The notes under the pieces are model-generated. The model was not told the DNA's origin, made no database searches, and saw nothing but the letters and a program-made list of their open reading frames with translations. Positions 52,401-64,000 of a stretch of DNA of 64,000 bases are shown here, piece by piece. The position numbers were made by a program, and so were the translations under genes. Source of the stretch: Mycteria americana (lineage: Eukaryota; Chordata; Aves; Ciconiiformes; Ciconiidae); contig NC_134373.1 of NCBI RefSeq assembly GCF_035582795.1, positions 33,202,501 through 33,266,500 of the forward strand, written 5' to 3'. Numbering within the stretch: position 1 is the first letter of the stretch; each line of letters begins with the position of its first letter.

Positions 52401-55400
52401 TTTGTTAAAATTTAATTATTTCCCTGGGTTAAACCTTACCTCCTTCTGAAGGATTCTAACAAAGACTTGAGATAGAAATACTACTTCCATATGTAGCCAT
52501 AAACTCCCTTTAACCATGTCTTCTAAGATTCAACAACGCAAACACAAGAGCCAGGATGCACGAGCTATTCTAACATGCCTTTAGCAACTCGATACTGTTC
52601 TGATGAAAACATCTACCTCCAAGGTTCCCCTCACAAAAAGCTGAGACTGAGCTCAATTCAAGGTATTAAATGGTTTCAGGGTAACCTTACACTGGCAGTA
52701 GCCCAATGACATTATTTTAGTTCCACATTTTGGGAAGTGTGTTTTCATTTGAGGTAAGACAAGGCAAACTTCCTAATGAACAAACACCTGAAGCTACAGA
52801 TGTACCCAAGTACATTCCTACCACATCCTTGCTTCCACAACAGCCTTTGGAAGAATAAGTGCATGCTGGGACTGAACAACAAACTGTACAATGTACATAC
52901 AAGAAACTTAAAGGCAATCTATGGAAACTCCTAACCATATTATTGCTTCGTATGGCTCACCTCTATGGTCATACTACAATGATTTGTGCTAAACTGTAAA
53001 CTTAAATGAATATAACGTATATAAATCTACAAAACTCCCCTAAGTAACCATTCTTATTCTAGTACAGAATTGGGGTTTTTCCTTCCCTATTTAGTGTAAT
53101 TCACTTTGGAAAGATTTAAGCTAAATAAAAAAAGCCAATCATTATATAATCAGAGCCGTTTTACTGGCACTGCTAATAAAACCTTTCTAAGTAGACAAAT
53201 TCCTATAAAAAGCAACTACAACTGAGACCCCACTAGTCTGCTACAAAGCCAAGAGAGGTTCACATTCTTCTATGAGAAAGTGAAGATTAAAATAAATCCA
53301 TTATGAAATTCAGATAGGGAAACAAACAACCAAAAGGCCATTCCAATGAGACATTTTGTGTGTTTTCTGATTTAGAAGAAGTCAACCCAACTCTCAATGA
53401 TATAGCTGCAAGAAACAATCTGATACATGGGCTACCAGCCCAAAGGGGTAGTGCCCCGCACCTCTCTCCCAGTTCAGACCTTCTTGTTGCCTTCACTGGG
53501 TCGAGTACAGCACTCTGCAACTAGGAAGGGAGTTGGACAGAAAAGTACCCACCAGAAAAGCCATTAGCTTTCCTTTGGATCAGAGGGACTGTGCAGGCAG
53601 GGTGTAGGGGAGATGGACGAGTGACAAGGCAGGGAGGAGGGAAAAGGACCGCTTCTCTCAGCAGTGGTCAGCGGTTAGATTAGATTAAAGCATATTGTGA
53701 AACTGCTCCACAAATGCAATGTGCACACACAAATGAAGGAGTTACAGCTGCCACGCAGACATACCTAAAAGCTATGCCAAATTTAGATCGGGGGAAAATG
53801 TGTATCAACATTCTCAAAGCTTTCTTCCTACGAGGAAGTATAAAAGTCACAAATAATTCTGAAATTCCTAATGCTAATGAAGAAAGAGATAGCAACATGA
53901 CCTAATAGCATATTTAAAATTACAAGTGCATAATTCATGTTATGTTTAAGCATTACCATGAATAAAACTGCCATCAATGCAATGCTCTCCAAACACAAGA
54001 AAAAAATAGAACTTCACAGGTTCCTAATGTCCACTTAAAAACCCTATCAGACCATGAAACATGTTGAGTATTTTCACATCAGAAAAGATATTTATTTGCA
54101 CTATTAAAATCTGGACATAGTCCAATATAAAAGGAAACACAGCTAGCCTTCACAATAGTGAAAGTTCAATTTTTAACATACTGCAGAAGCCTGGAAAGTA
54201 AAAAATAATACCCTACTTAATGATTCTAAATAAAGAACATTAAATAAAATTATCCCTTCTGCCCACTCAGAAAAATAAGACATAGCCAAAAGAAAGATTT
54301 TGAAATTAACACACAAGCGTTTGTAAGAATGAATTAAAATGTGTTGACTTGCAAAAAGAAAGTAATCAAACATAAATCATTGTGAAAAGGTTCACAGATC
54401 ATAAAATTAACACATTCTAAAATGTAACATATGATACAAACACTCTTAAGACTTGTTGCACAGTTATTTCTAAATGCTCCATGTTGCTGAACACATGCCA
54501 GTACAGGGCCTGATCCTACAAAGATTTACACTCATACTGAGCTGTGAATAGGCCTATTACAATCAACAGGATTACTCACAGAAAATCTACTTATCATGCA
54601 CAAAATTATCCATGCATGAAAATCTTTGCCACCTTGCTTATCCTAAAATCAGTATTGGATCATCACCAGCATAACCATAATCTAATATCAAATGTGCGTT
54701 ATCGGAAAGCTTTCAATACTACATTAACAAAGCCAGTTACATGTCAAAATCCACAGGGATGTCACCAGTGAGGCAACATACTTTAAATATTTAAAAAATC
54801 ATAGGCAATGTTATTTTTTATCTGGAAAAAAAAAGCCCACTGATTTTGTGGCACTAAATTATAAACTACTAGAAAATAGTTATTTTGAGAATTTATGTGG
54901 GAATTTCTACCACTGTACAGTTAACCCCAAAGGAACAATGCAAAATTTCTGCCCTTACACTATGAAACTCAGGCACTCGAAAGTGCTCAGTCTGGACACT
55001 TCAGATGAAATTTATATGCAGGAAAGAAAGCACGACACATAACTAAGGCTAATCAGCATCTTCTAAGTACTTTTAGTAGTTTATAATTTCAGTCCAACTG
55101 GTTAATATTTTGTGAATTTTCATGTATCACATGCATGCCTCAAGCTGAATCTTTTTAAAAATATTTCAGATAATCTATCAAATGTTTTTTCATTTGATTT
55201 TGTTAACAGTGCAGTTATATGACATAGCTAAGCCAACCTAACAGCTAACTGTCATTGAAAGGGGCAATCCTGCTCCCTCCTCCTAACTGTGAGAGTCCAC
55301 CCTATCTTTTGTTCCTGCTCTGGTGCTCATATAAATACATACTTGGTTTATGCAGTCCACCAGCCTGGCAAAATTTTTTTTTTTTTAATTAATTTTCTGC

Positions 55401-55969
55401 CAGGTTAACTCACTGACTGGATTTACCACAAAAACAGTGTGTCAGAAGCAGCTCAAAACAGGGTGCAGGAGTGGGGCCCTTCCCTGTTCAGCATTCACAG
55501 CCTAACTGCCTCAGCCCATCTCATATAATTTCACCTTGAAAATAAACGGAAAAGAAAAATATGTTGCTTTTTAAAAACTGTGATTTTTTTTTTTACAAGC
55601 CCTTAAATTCCTTGGGTGTCACTGCTCCTCTACTATCTGCAAGTATTTGTGAAGCATCTCCTCTCATCACTAGCACTATGCTAGCGTTGTTTTACAGAAG
55701 ATGACAACCTGCTGTTGCTATCAGTTACCCTACTAGCCCAATTGACATAGGTCTGTATAGATGTATGTATAACAGAATTTCTGTTTTTTCTTTCCAGATT
55801 GCTTTTTTAAAATCCGTAAAACATTATACACAAAAAGCCCTGGGAGAATACAAGAGGTCGCATGCAAACATACAGAAGTCAGGGATACCACGATTAAGGT
55901 ACCTTGGCTCATCATAATTTGCCTCTCTAGCCTATTGGCACTGTGATAATTTTTTTTTAATTACAAGAT

Positions 55970-56016
55970 TATATATATGATATATATGAGACAGATACAT
56001 ATATATCTATCTATCT
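55970..56016. repeat. AT and ATCT simple-sequence cluster
   Basis: Two short TATATAT runs followed by an ACATATATATCTATCTATC-like stretch in the ZNF148 5' intron. Confidence 0.85.
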
Positions 56017-58956
56017 TTTTCTACAAAGCATCATTTCCTTTGGCACACTGGATGGATCTGCTCCATAGAAATAGGTGATACTAGTGAGACAGTTCATAAT
56101 ATCCTTGCTCCATTTGTTGCAAGGGCTGAAATATGTATAAACAAGACACAGACAGCAGGAAAAGAAAGTCATGACCATTTAAGAAGTTGAATGCTATCCT
56201 GCAAAATAGGATCCTGTCCTTGATCCTGCCAGAGATCTTACACAATTCTACACAAGCCATTTCTACCAAACCTTTTTTCTTTTTTTTAAATAGGTGACCA
56301 ATAATTATACTTTTCTCAGTTTCTGGGGGCTTATCCTGACACATTTGGGTCAGATTTACCCTAAATGCTGAGTACGCAAGGCTGCAATTAAATCAATGAT
56401 AGCAATACTTTAAAAATATAAAGATGGATGCAATGCCATATATATTTTTTTTTTTACAAAAAGCTCTTAAAGAGCTCAGTGGACATCCACACCAAATACA
56501 AATTTTCATCTTACTCCCAGGCATCAATTCTCCAACCATAAAATAAGAAATATCCATTTCCTTTCCCTGAGGCACAGTGAAATATTTGTAAGAATAAGCA
56601 ACGTTCAATATAGGTCACAAGGGTGAACTACTCAGTTTACAGTGCTCTTGTTCCTGCGGCCAGCACAACTCCTGAGGGGCCAAGGTGGCACACGTAAGAC
56701 GGAAAGGTAAGCCCACATCAGTTACTTAGGTAACTATTATGAGAAGGTGGGCAAGAGGGGTCTGGCCTCTCCTGGGACTTAGTCACTGATCAGAAAGCAC
56801 AACCAGTAGGTTTCCAACTAACATAGAGTAGTCACTTCGGTGGAGAAATCACTAGAGGAATGGGGGCACACAGATGTAGGACTGTCATCAAGAAAAGGTA
56901 AGCACAACAGTAAGACTGAAGAGAGAAACAACGGTTACCACCATGATGTTGCAACAGAACTGTAAGAGATTTGGCTTCTTTTCTGAGCTCTGGCACTGCT
57001 GTTGGGTAAATTGTTATCTTGGCAAATCATTCCCCGCCCTGTATTTCCACTTCCTTGTCTCCAAAACAGGGGCAATGACCCACCTAGGTCATTTAGGTGT
57101 GAAGAGAGCAGTAGGGCCTCACAAACCTACTGATAACCGTCACAGAAATTTCACAAAGGAATATATTCATTCCACCTTCAGAGCGGGAGCACAGTAAGAG
57201 AACGCACGTTATGCAACGAGAAGAAAGCAAATTACAGAGCAGCTGCTTATTCAACAAGCAGCATGTATCCCGTACACTGAAAAAGGTAGGGGCTTCTGGG
57301 GGGAGAATATTGTGTTCACGTATCACGAAAGACTACAATATAATATTAAGGTACAATATATTAGTAATATAGTGCTGTACATACACTTAGGATGGCAAAA
57401 TTAGGATGGCATAGGTAAAGCTCAATGCTGCAATTTCAACATTTGCCTGCTTTACTTACACCTTTTGAAAGCATGCTTTTCTTGCCTGTAAATCTTTACT
57501 TCAGCTTCATTGTTTTGTAAAAGGCCATGTACATGCAGTAAAGAAAAATAGTAATTACAGAAAAATTCAAGCCAATTACTGAATATGTCCATGTAGACTA
57601 AATAACATTGGACAATAAGCTAACAGAAGTATAATCAAGAAGGTTTTGATCCAAAAGATTTGAAGTTAGCAGCGAAAGCAGTCTAAAGAGATTCTGGAAG
57701 ACATCCCTCATTTACATACATGACAGCATAAGTAAAACTTTCAGGAAAATACCAACAGTAATCTAAACCATAGGTGAGAAGAACATGGATAATGGATACA
57801 AAACAGATCTTACAGAGCACAGGCAATATTTCTAGATCTTACTTCAGTATTTGAAAGCATTGTTTCAAGATGGACTCTTGAGCTGTGAGGGCAATGCAAG
57901 TGTTTCAGAATACAGGAACCATTCTCCTAAATTGCAATTTCAGTTTTAGGACATTGGCATGCACTAAATACACGTTTTTTTCCCCTAATTTCATTATGGT
58001 AAACTTATTCAGGGTAAAATTACATTCTGTGTAACATCCAGAATCAAGTTCTGAGAAATATCCTTGCTCTCTGTAGACTAACTTTTCACATGGTGGTACT
58101 AGCAAGGAACATTTTCCCATTTAAACCTGCTGAGGAGGCAGTGTCATATCCCAGCGTAACTTTATTTTTAATGTATATTTATTGCATTTCTGCTGTGTTT
58201 CAAACATACCCTTCACCTACACAATGGAACAGTAACCTCAAAAAATCCAATTACTCTGAAACCATGATAGAATGAATACCTCTGGAGTAAAAGATTCACT
58301 GCAGGCAGACCAAGCAAATCCTATGCTTTCTATATTGTTTTTCAAACACCACAGTGTTACCTTCAGTGGCTGTCTTTCAAAGCCACCAGTGGTCTGGGCC
58401 AGAAGATCTGAAAGAGCCCTTCCTAAAGCTCAAAGCCATAGATCTCAGTTGACTGCTTGGCTCCACTCCTCAAACGCCATAGGTCTACCCTACCTACAAT
58501 AAAACTGAAGGCCTTTCAGGGACCTATTCCACAAGACTAATACACCTAGCAACTAAAAACTACAAAACTAAACATGAAACATAGAAAATAAACTACTTCA
58601 AGCACTTAATTATCTACTTTACTTTGCTAACATAAACACAAGGCCACACACACATAACACAGTGGATGGAAAAAATAACCCCATATAATAATCCCCTGGG
58701 GAAAGAAAAAGAATCACAGGTGACAGTTACTAATCATAATGCACAACACATTTCCATAAGGTGTTTGGACCCTTCAGAGATGGCAGCTGTATAAGAATAT
58801 AAAAACAGTGAAGTGACAATGATTTAGGTATCATTAGAAGCAGCATCTCGGACAGTATGTTCTGGTGGTAGCCCTTTCTTTCCTTTAATGCCTGACGAAA
58901 AACAAGGAGCAGAGGATCTTGCAATGCTGCATCAGGGAGACCACTGACCAACAGTG

Positions 58957-58979
58957 AACAACAACAACAACAACAACAA
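58957..58979. repeat. (AAC)n microsatellite
   Basis: Seven to eight uninterrupted AAC/CAA units in the ZNF148 5' intron. Confidence 0.95.
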
Positions 58980-61900
58980 AATCTATCACTGTTCTTCAAC
59001 ATATTCAACCAGTTATGAACTGAGCACCAAGGAGCAATTTTTGTCAGTGGAATCAGGGATTGTTGTGGCCTAACCAGCACTCTGTTACAACAGCATCAGA
59101 ACAGTATCAAGCGTCTTCATCAAGAATAAGCAGAAGAGTAAGCACATAAACAGACACATGTTAGTATTTAAAGACAGTATGAAATCAGCCAGAGGAAGAA
59201 GAAGTAGAAATAAACTCTAAACTCATGGAAGCGAGCAACTAGGTCACTTTCTCAAAACCCCCTTGGAATACAAGCATGTTACAGACCATGTAAATTTGCC
59301 AAGACAGCAAAGAAGTTTTTTAAGAGTACACTTCTGTACAGTTAGGATTTTTTTTCCACATTGTTGCAACAAATCCACCACCTCCCTACTGATAACCAAC
59401 ATTTGTGGTCAGATTAAATCAACTAAGAACTATTCCTATCCCGCTTACATGAAATTCCAGAATTGTAAATTAGCCTCTTTTAATCTGGCTGATCCTCACT
59501 CCAAAGGAAGAAAAAAAAAAGTCAAATCAAGTAACTACTAAATCCAGTATGCTTCTGCAGCATATCCACTTCAAAAGACTATCCACAACCCCGGCAAGAA
59601 GTTCCAGGTAACTCTTCACATTGATACTCCAAAAACAGTATGAACAAGGAATCCCGCTGACTTCTATCACATACCCCAAGGTGATTACTCCTCATTAAAG
59701 TTTTACATTTCTCAAACAATTTTAAAGCACTTAAGACCATTTTCAGCTCAAGGCAAGCCAAAACATGAGATGTCGAGAAGCCATTTTATAAGAGCAATAA
59801 TAACATAGATATCCTGGCCCATCAACTAACACTGAAAATAATCCAAAAAATAAAACTCAGACTTCTCAGGATTGTGCCCTCTTGAATAAAAAGGTTGTGG
59901 AAATTGGATTCTACCTCAATGACTTTGGTACCCTGCAGCTAATTCTCACTAATTAAGTGCTAGAATACACTAAAACAGAAATTCAGATTGATCAAAAGAT
60001 ATGATTCATGTTTATAACAACTCCTGTAATTATTAGGAACAAAAATCTTGAAGGTTCTTGATGCCATTAACTCACAGGCCAACAATTAAGAGCTACCATC
60101 CCAAACAGGTCTGAAATTTTGGAGAACCCATGGCCAAATAACTTCATGTTGAAGCCACACCTTAGTGAAATACATTCAGTACAATCCATACTACTAAGCA
60201 AGCAGGAAACCAATCTGTAAAATAAGAAAATATTCTTACAGGATTCTGGTAAAATAAAAACCCTGCATGTCCTGTGTTTATAAACTGCTTTCCAGATATT
60301 ATTTTCTCATCCAACGATGTTAAGAGTCTCAAGTCCTCAAGCCCTCAACCCACTGATGCAGCAGCACTCATCCAGGTTCCCTCAATGCTCAGATGTGTCC
60401 CACAGGTAACAGGGCAACAATTTCAGGCACCCAAGATGCAAGCACCAGAGCCGAGACCACTTTGCTGAACTTGTGCCCAACCAAAGATGGGAAATGAAGA
60501 GTTTCCCACTTTTACAGCAAATTTTAGGCATGTAACACGTAACTACAACAGATCCCATGCTTTCTGGATATGCAGCCACACTCTCATCACCACAACTGTG
60601 CCTGTCCTGTGACCTATAAGGAATGTAAGCCAAGGATGACACAAAGGCTCACTAGATAGTAAACTGCAAGGTCATGCAAAGAATAGAGAGATTAGGTTTT
60701 CTGTCAGTTTGTCCTTTTACATTGTTGTTCCTTGAAAAGTGACAGTAAACTCACATTTAAAGCTGCCTTATATTTGATCCAATACGGTGTATATAACATG
60801 GAGTATAGGTTCCTAACAGGCACCAGAAAAGCCTGAACATGCCTGGTTTGCATGATCTACTTTTAACTGTCAGATTAAGACAAGAAGCCCACTGGTTTTG
60901 TCTACAAATTGCCACCTATTCTACATATTCAAGCAATAAACTATGACAACTGGATGATCATCCTCTGCATGCTCCTTTCCTATAAACTCTATTTTATTCC
61001 CCCTCCTAATCCCTTAATTTCATGTTGGGATAAATAATTCGTGATCATAAAAAATACATTTTAAATACATAAAAATTCTTTTCTACAAGTCATTTAAAAA
61101 GAAAACTTCATAATCTCTATAAGGAAAAAGCAACATTAAAGGCAAACAGCTTTCCCTTACTTCCTTACACCCCCTAACAATACAAGCTTTCCCGATCCCC
61201 AGAAGACAATCACATAACTTTCACATCTTTTTGCTGACTCAGACGAAAATTCATCACAGAGTATAACTGTCAGGTTCACCAGTGACAGAGGAAGCTCCTG
61301 AGAACAGCAGCCTAATAAAGCTTTCCTCCTTGAGGGATGACGGCAGTCTTTCTCCCATATGAATGATTCATTTTTGTTTGATATTGTTAAAGCAATATTC
61401 ACACAGGGCACCTTCACACTAGATTTTACAAAAAAAAAAAAAAAAAATGGTTATAACGTCAAAACATAAGTTGAAAACCAATATTCCATGGACACTTCTA
61501 GAAAACCTGCAAGTGATTGTGGTCTAAAATAACTGTACCACAACTGGGTACCCTGACCACCTCCCTCTACACTTGACCTACTGCGGTCATTACAAAAATC
61601 TTCTTCAAGGTAAGAAGTGTAAGATTACTTTAGCAAAAAGGGAGTTGGTTGAGTTTACCAATCTTTCATGAAAAACTCCTTTGTTAAAAGAAATTTTAAG
61701 GACACAAAATGAGAAGATGTCTTAAATTTATTTATATAGTTACTGTTGTACCTAGAAATGCTCAGTGCTATAAATGACCCAACTTAAAGGCGTGACAACT
61801 GTCATCCTTCTCACATATATTTCATCTGACAAGGACTCACATATAACAATGACCTATGTTAGGAACCACTGTGTATGTGGTCAAAACTAGGGGAGAATCA

Positions 61901-64000
61901 TACTTCAGGAGGTCAGCAACAGAGATGATAATTTGCTTTAGAGTAGTCCTATTCAAAAAACTCTGAAATCATCCACTGCATCTGGAAATACTGACTGTTA
62001 TAATGCTTACAGACTAAAAAATCATCCATGGATCCCATGAAATGTACTCATTTCTTGGCTTTAATATTAATTTTGCTCTCTCTCCCCTCCTTTTACAAAA
62101 CTGAAGAACGTTTCAATGGAGTACTACAGATTCACTTGTTGAAAGCAAGACTAAATAGTTTTCACTACCAGAGGAAGCCTGCAGAAAGCCAGTGAATTTA
62201 GAAGTTGCTTACTTGCTTTGCCCCTTCCCAGTAAACTGCAAAACACAACTACATCCCAGGCAGCTAACTCACATAACATGCTGCTTGGTGTTTGGCAAAA
62301 CAAACTTCACTTTATGATGAACATTTCTCATACTCGATGACTAGAGCTTTAGGCCAGACATCATCATAAATACCTGCTACAAGTGTTTTACATATACATA
62401 CATATGCACACATACTTTTTAGGAGTGTATCACCACTTTCTGGTTTCAAATCTAATCCCAACAAAAGAAAAAAAGAAATCTGACAAATTTTGAGGGCAAT
62501 CATGTAGAGGTTAAAATTCAGAGAGTGTAAAAAGATGTTTGTTTCCCCTTTCTTAAACACTGCTAGTGAACATATAAGTGTCAAATCTGCCCAGCATCAA
62601 TATTTCTTACTTCACCTCTCACACTAAGGTAACATGACCTGGTCATGATGTTACTGGCATAGTAAATTCTTTGAATGATGTCTTCTATATGCGTTTTGGC
62701 GTACATAAGTAGTAAAAGTTAATACAGGCTTTATGGGAAATTATTACAAAAACTTTAAGATATTTGTCAAAAATTTTATGAATGGACATCTTTTTACCTT
62801 ATGAATGTAGCCGCCATTTGAAACAATTTTAGAGCAGAAGACTTATCAGCCTCATACCTGAGTTCACTCACACAGATATCACAACAGCTTTACACATTAG
62901 TAATATAAATTGTTATATCAAGAAATTATTTTGTTTTACAGACATTTTACAGGCACCTTGATTTTTGGTTTGTTTTTTTCCTTTCCAGTGCAAAAGACCT
63001 AGACAGTTTATATTTGATAGGCTGTTCATAAATTATACCCTACTGCTGTTTGCAGGTTGGAACTTCTTCCCACACAGATTTCATTTTATCATCAGACTGT
63101 TTAATTCTGCACTTATAAAAATGTCATCCTAGTCATAAGGAAAGAATTAGACAGTACTGTCTTAAAGTTTTCTGCACTAACTGTGACAAGATGCAGATAT
63201 TGTAATACTAATATGCCAGTAGAGTATACCAATTGCAGGATCAGGCCAGTATATATACACCCCGTTAAAGAGCTATGTCTTGCTGTTTTCCAAAGTGCAA
63301 TGAAATCATGAAGTAATATAAATTAGTAATATATTAACTATATTACAGTATTTGCACTGTTACCTCTTGATATCATAGCCCTGAATACATTAACACACTG
63401 ATAATATTGTAAGAGTACACTAAAAATTATTTCTGAGCAAAAGCAGTATCAGTCTCTACATTATCTCCCAAAATAAAATTCTGACAGTATGGAAGAAGTT
63501 ATCAGGAGATTGTAACCCTTCTGCATGTTGTCGTTTCCACAGTCTTTCTAAAAGACACTGAATTTCCCCTTAGGACACACTTATAATCAAGTTCTGTGAG
63601 AACGTATTATGGATTTTTCCAGCAATTTTTTCCAACATGCTGAATATCTGAATGATATATGAAAAATATCTCTATGTGCAGCCAAGGGAAGAAAATTTAA
63701 TCACTTATAATGCTGAAATACTCACATACATTATTGTATTTTAATTTGTACGATAACTTGTGATTTAAATAGGTTAAACCTATGTCACTTGCGTAGTGTA
63801 CAGCATTATTGCTGATGTATAAAATACTCTGTTCTATGTAGATGACGAAAAAATTGTATATTTAAAATGTATATAGAGTACTAATGAGCTAAACAGATGG
63901 AGTTGTGTTTTTAACTTCACAGGAGAGTACTGAAATAAAGTAACTAACAGCATTTGTGTAAATGAAAATAAATCTCATGAAAACCTGAATGGATTTTCTT

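Larger units (their letters stand above)
47633..64000 (-). other. ZNF148: ZNF148 5' intron (partial, continues right)
   Basis: About 16.4 kb of mostly AT-rich DNA upstream of the first coding exon, with no coding frame recognised. In mammals ZNF148 has several far-upstream non-coding exons. Any that lie here cannot be identified without transcripts. Visible items are a GC-richer unidentified patch at about 48390-48980, an (AAAC)n run at 49327-49346, a perfect hairpin at 49437-49463, AT/ATCT repeats at 55970-56016, an (AAC)n run at 58957-58979 and poly-A at about 61430-61447. Confidence 0.8.

Noticed and set aside
58957..58979. Pathogenic-type repeat expansion at the (AAC)n run
   Set aside because: Only seven to eight units in an intron, within ordinary microsatellite range.

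Overview
This window is vertebrate nuclear DNA, most likely from a bird. The bird call rests on inference: intron-split genes, CR1-type LINE fossils, few interspersed repeats and compact introns. It could also be another sauropsid. No bacterial gene, CRISPR array or infectious mobile system was seen. Almost all open frames longer than 60 codons are chance frames; only six of them mark real exons.

Two genes are present, both transcribed from the minus strand (right to left). On the left is the 5' part of SLC12A8, a cation-chloride cotransporter-family membrane protein. Its probable CpG-island first exon ends at 20025. Four coding exons lie at about 15452-15520, 14503-14649, 11402-11593 and 7515-7746. 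They encode about the first 213 residues, through roughly the fifth membrane segment, and the rest of the gene lies beyond position 1. On the right is the entire coding sequence of ZNF148 (ZBP-89), a Kruppel-like C2H2 transcription factor, in six coding exons from 47616 down to 34003. The exon phases agree throughout and sum to 2376 bp, or 791 residues plus a stop. A long 3' UTR follows below 34003. From 47633 to the right edge is 5' intronic DNA of ZNF148.

The order and orientation (ZNF148 upstream of SLC12A8, head to tail) match the human 3q21 arrangement as I know it, so this is a conserved syntenic block. The two genes have unrelated functions, and nothing in the sequence suggests they work in one pathway.

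Composition changes sharply across the window. The SLC12A8 half (1 to about 20.3 kb) is GC-richer, with a strong CpG island at about 19.1-20.3 kb. The ZNF148 half (from about 26 kb) is AT-rich. The most unusual DNA is an approximately 435-bp, almost pure pyrimidine tract (19425-19859) just inside SLC12A8 intron 1, flanked by G-quadruplex-forming repeats and a five-copy 7-bp tandem repeat. Other items are two CR1 fossils in opposite orientations, several perfect short hairpins, microsatellites and a G-run cluster at 40846-40872. I found no convincing undescribed system.
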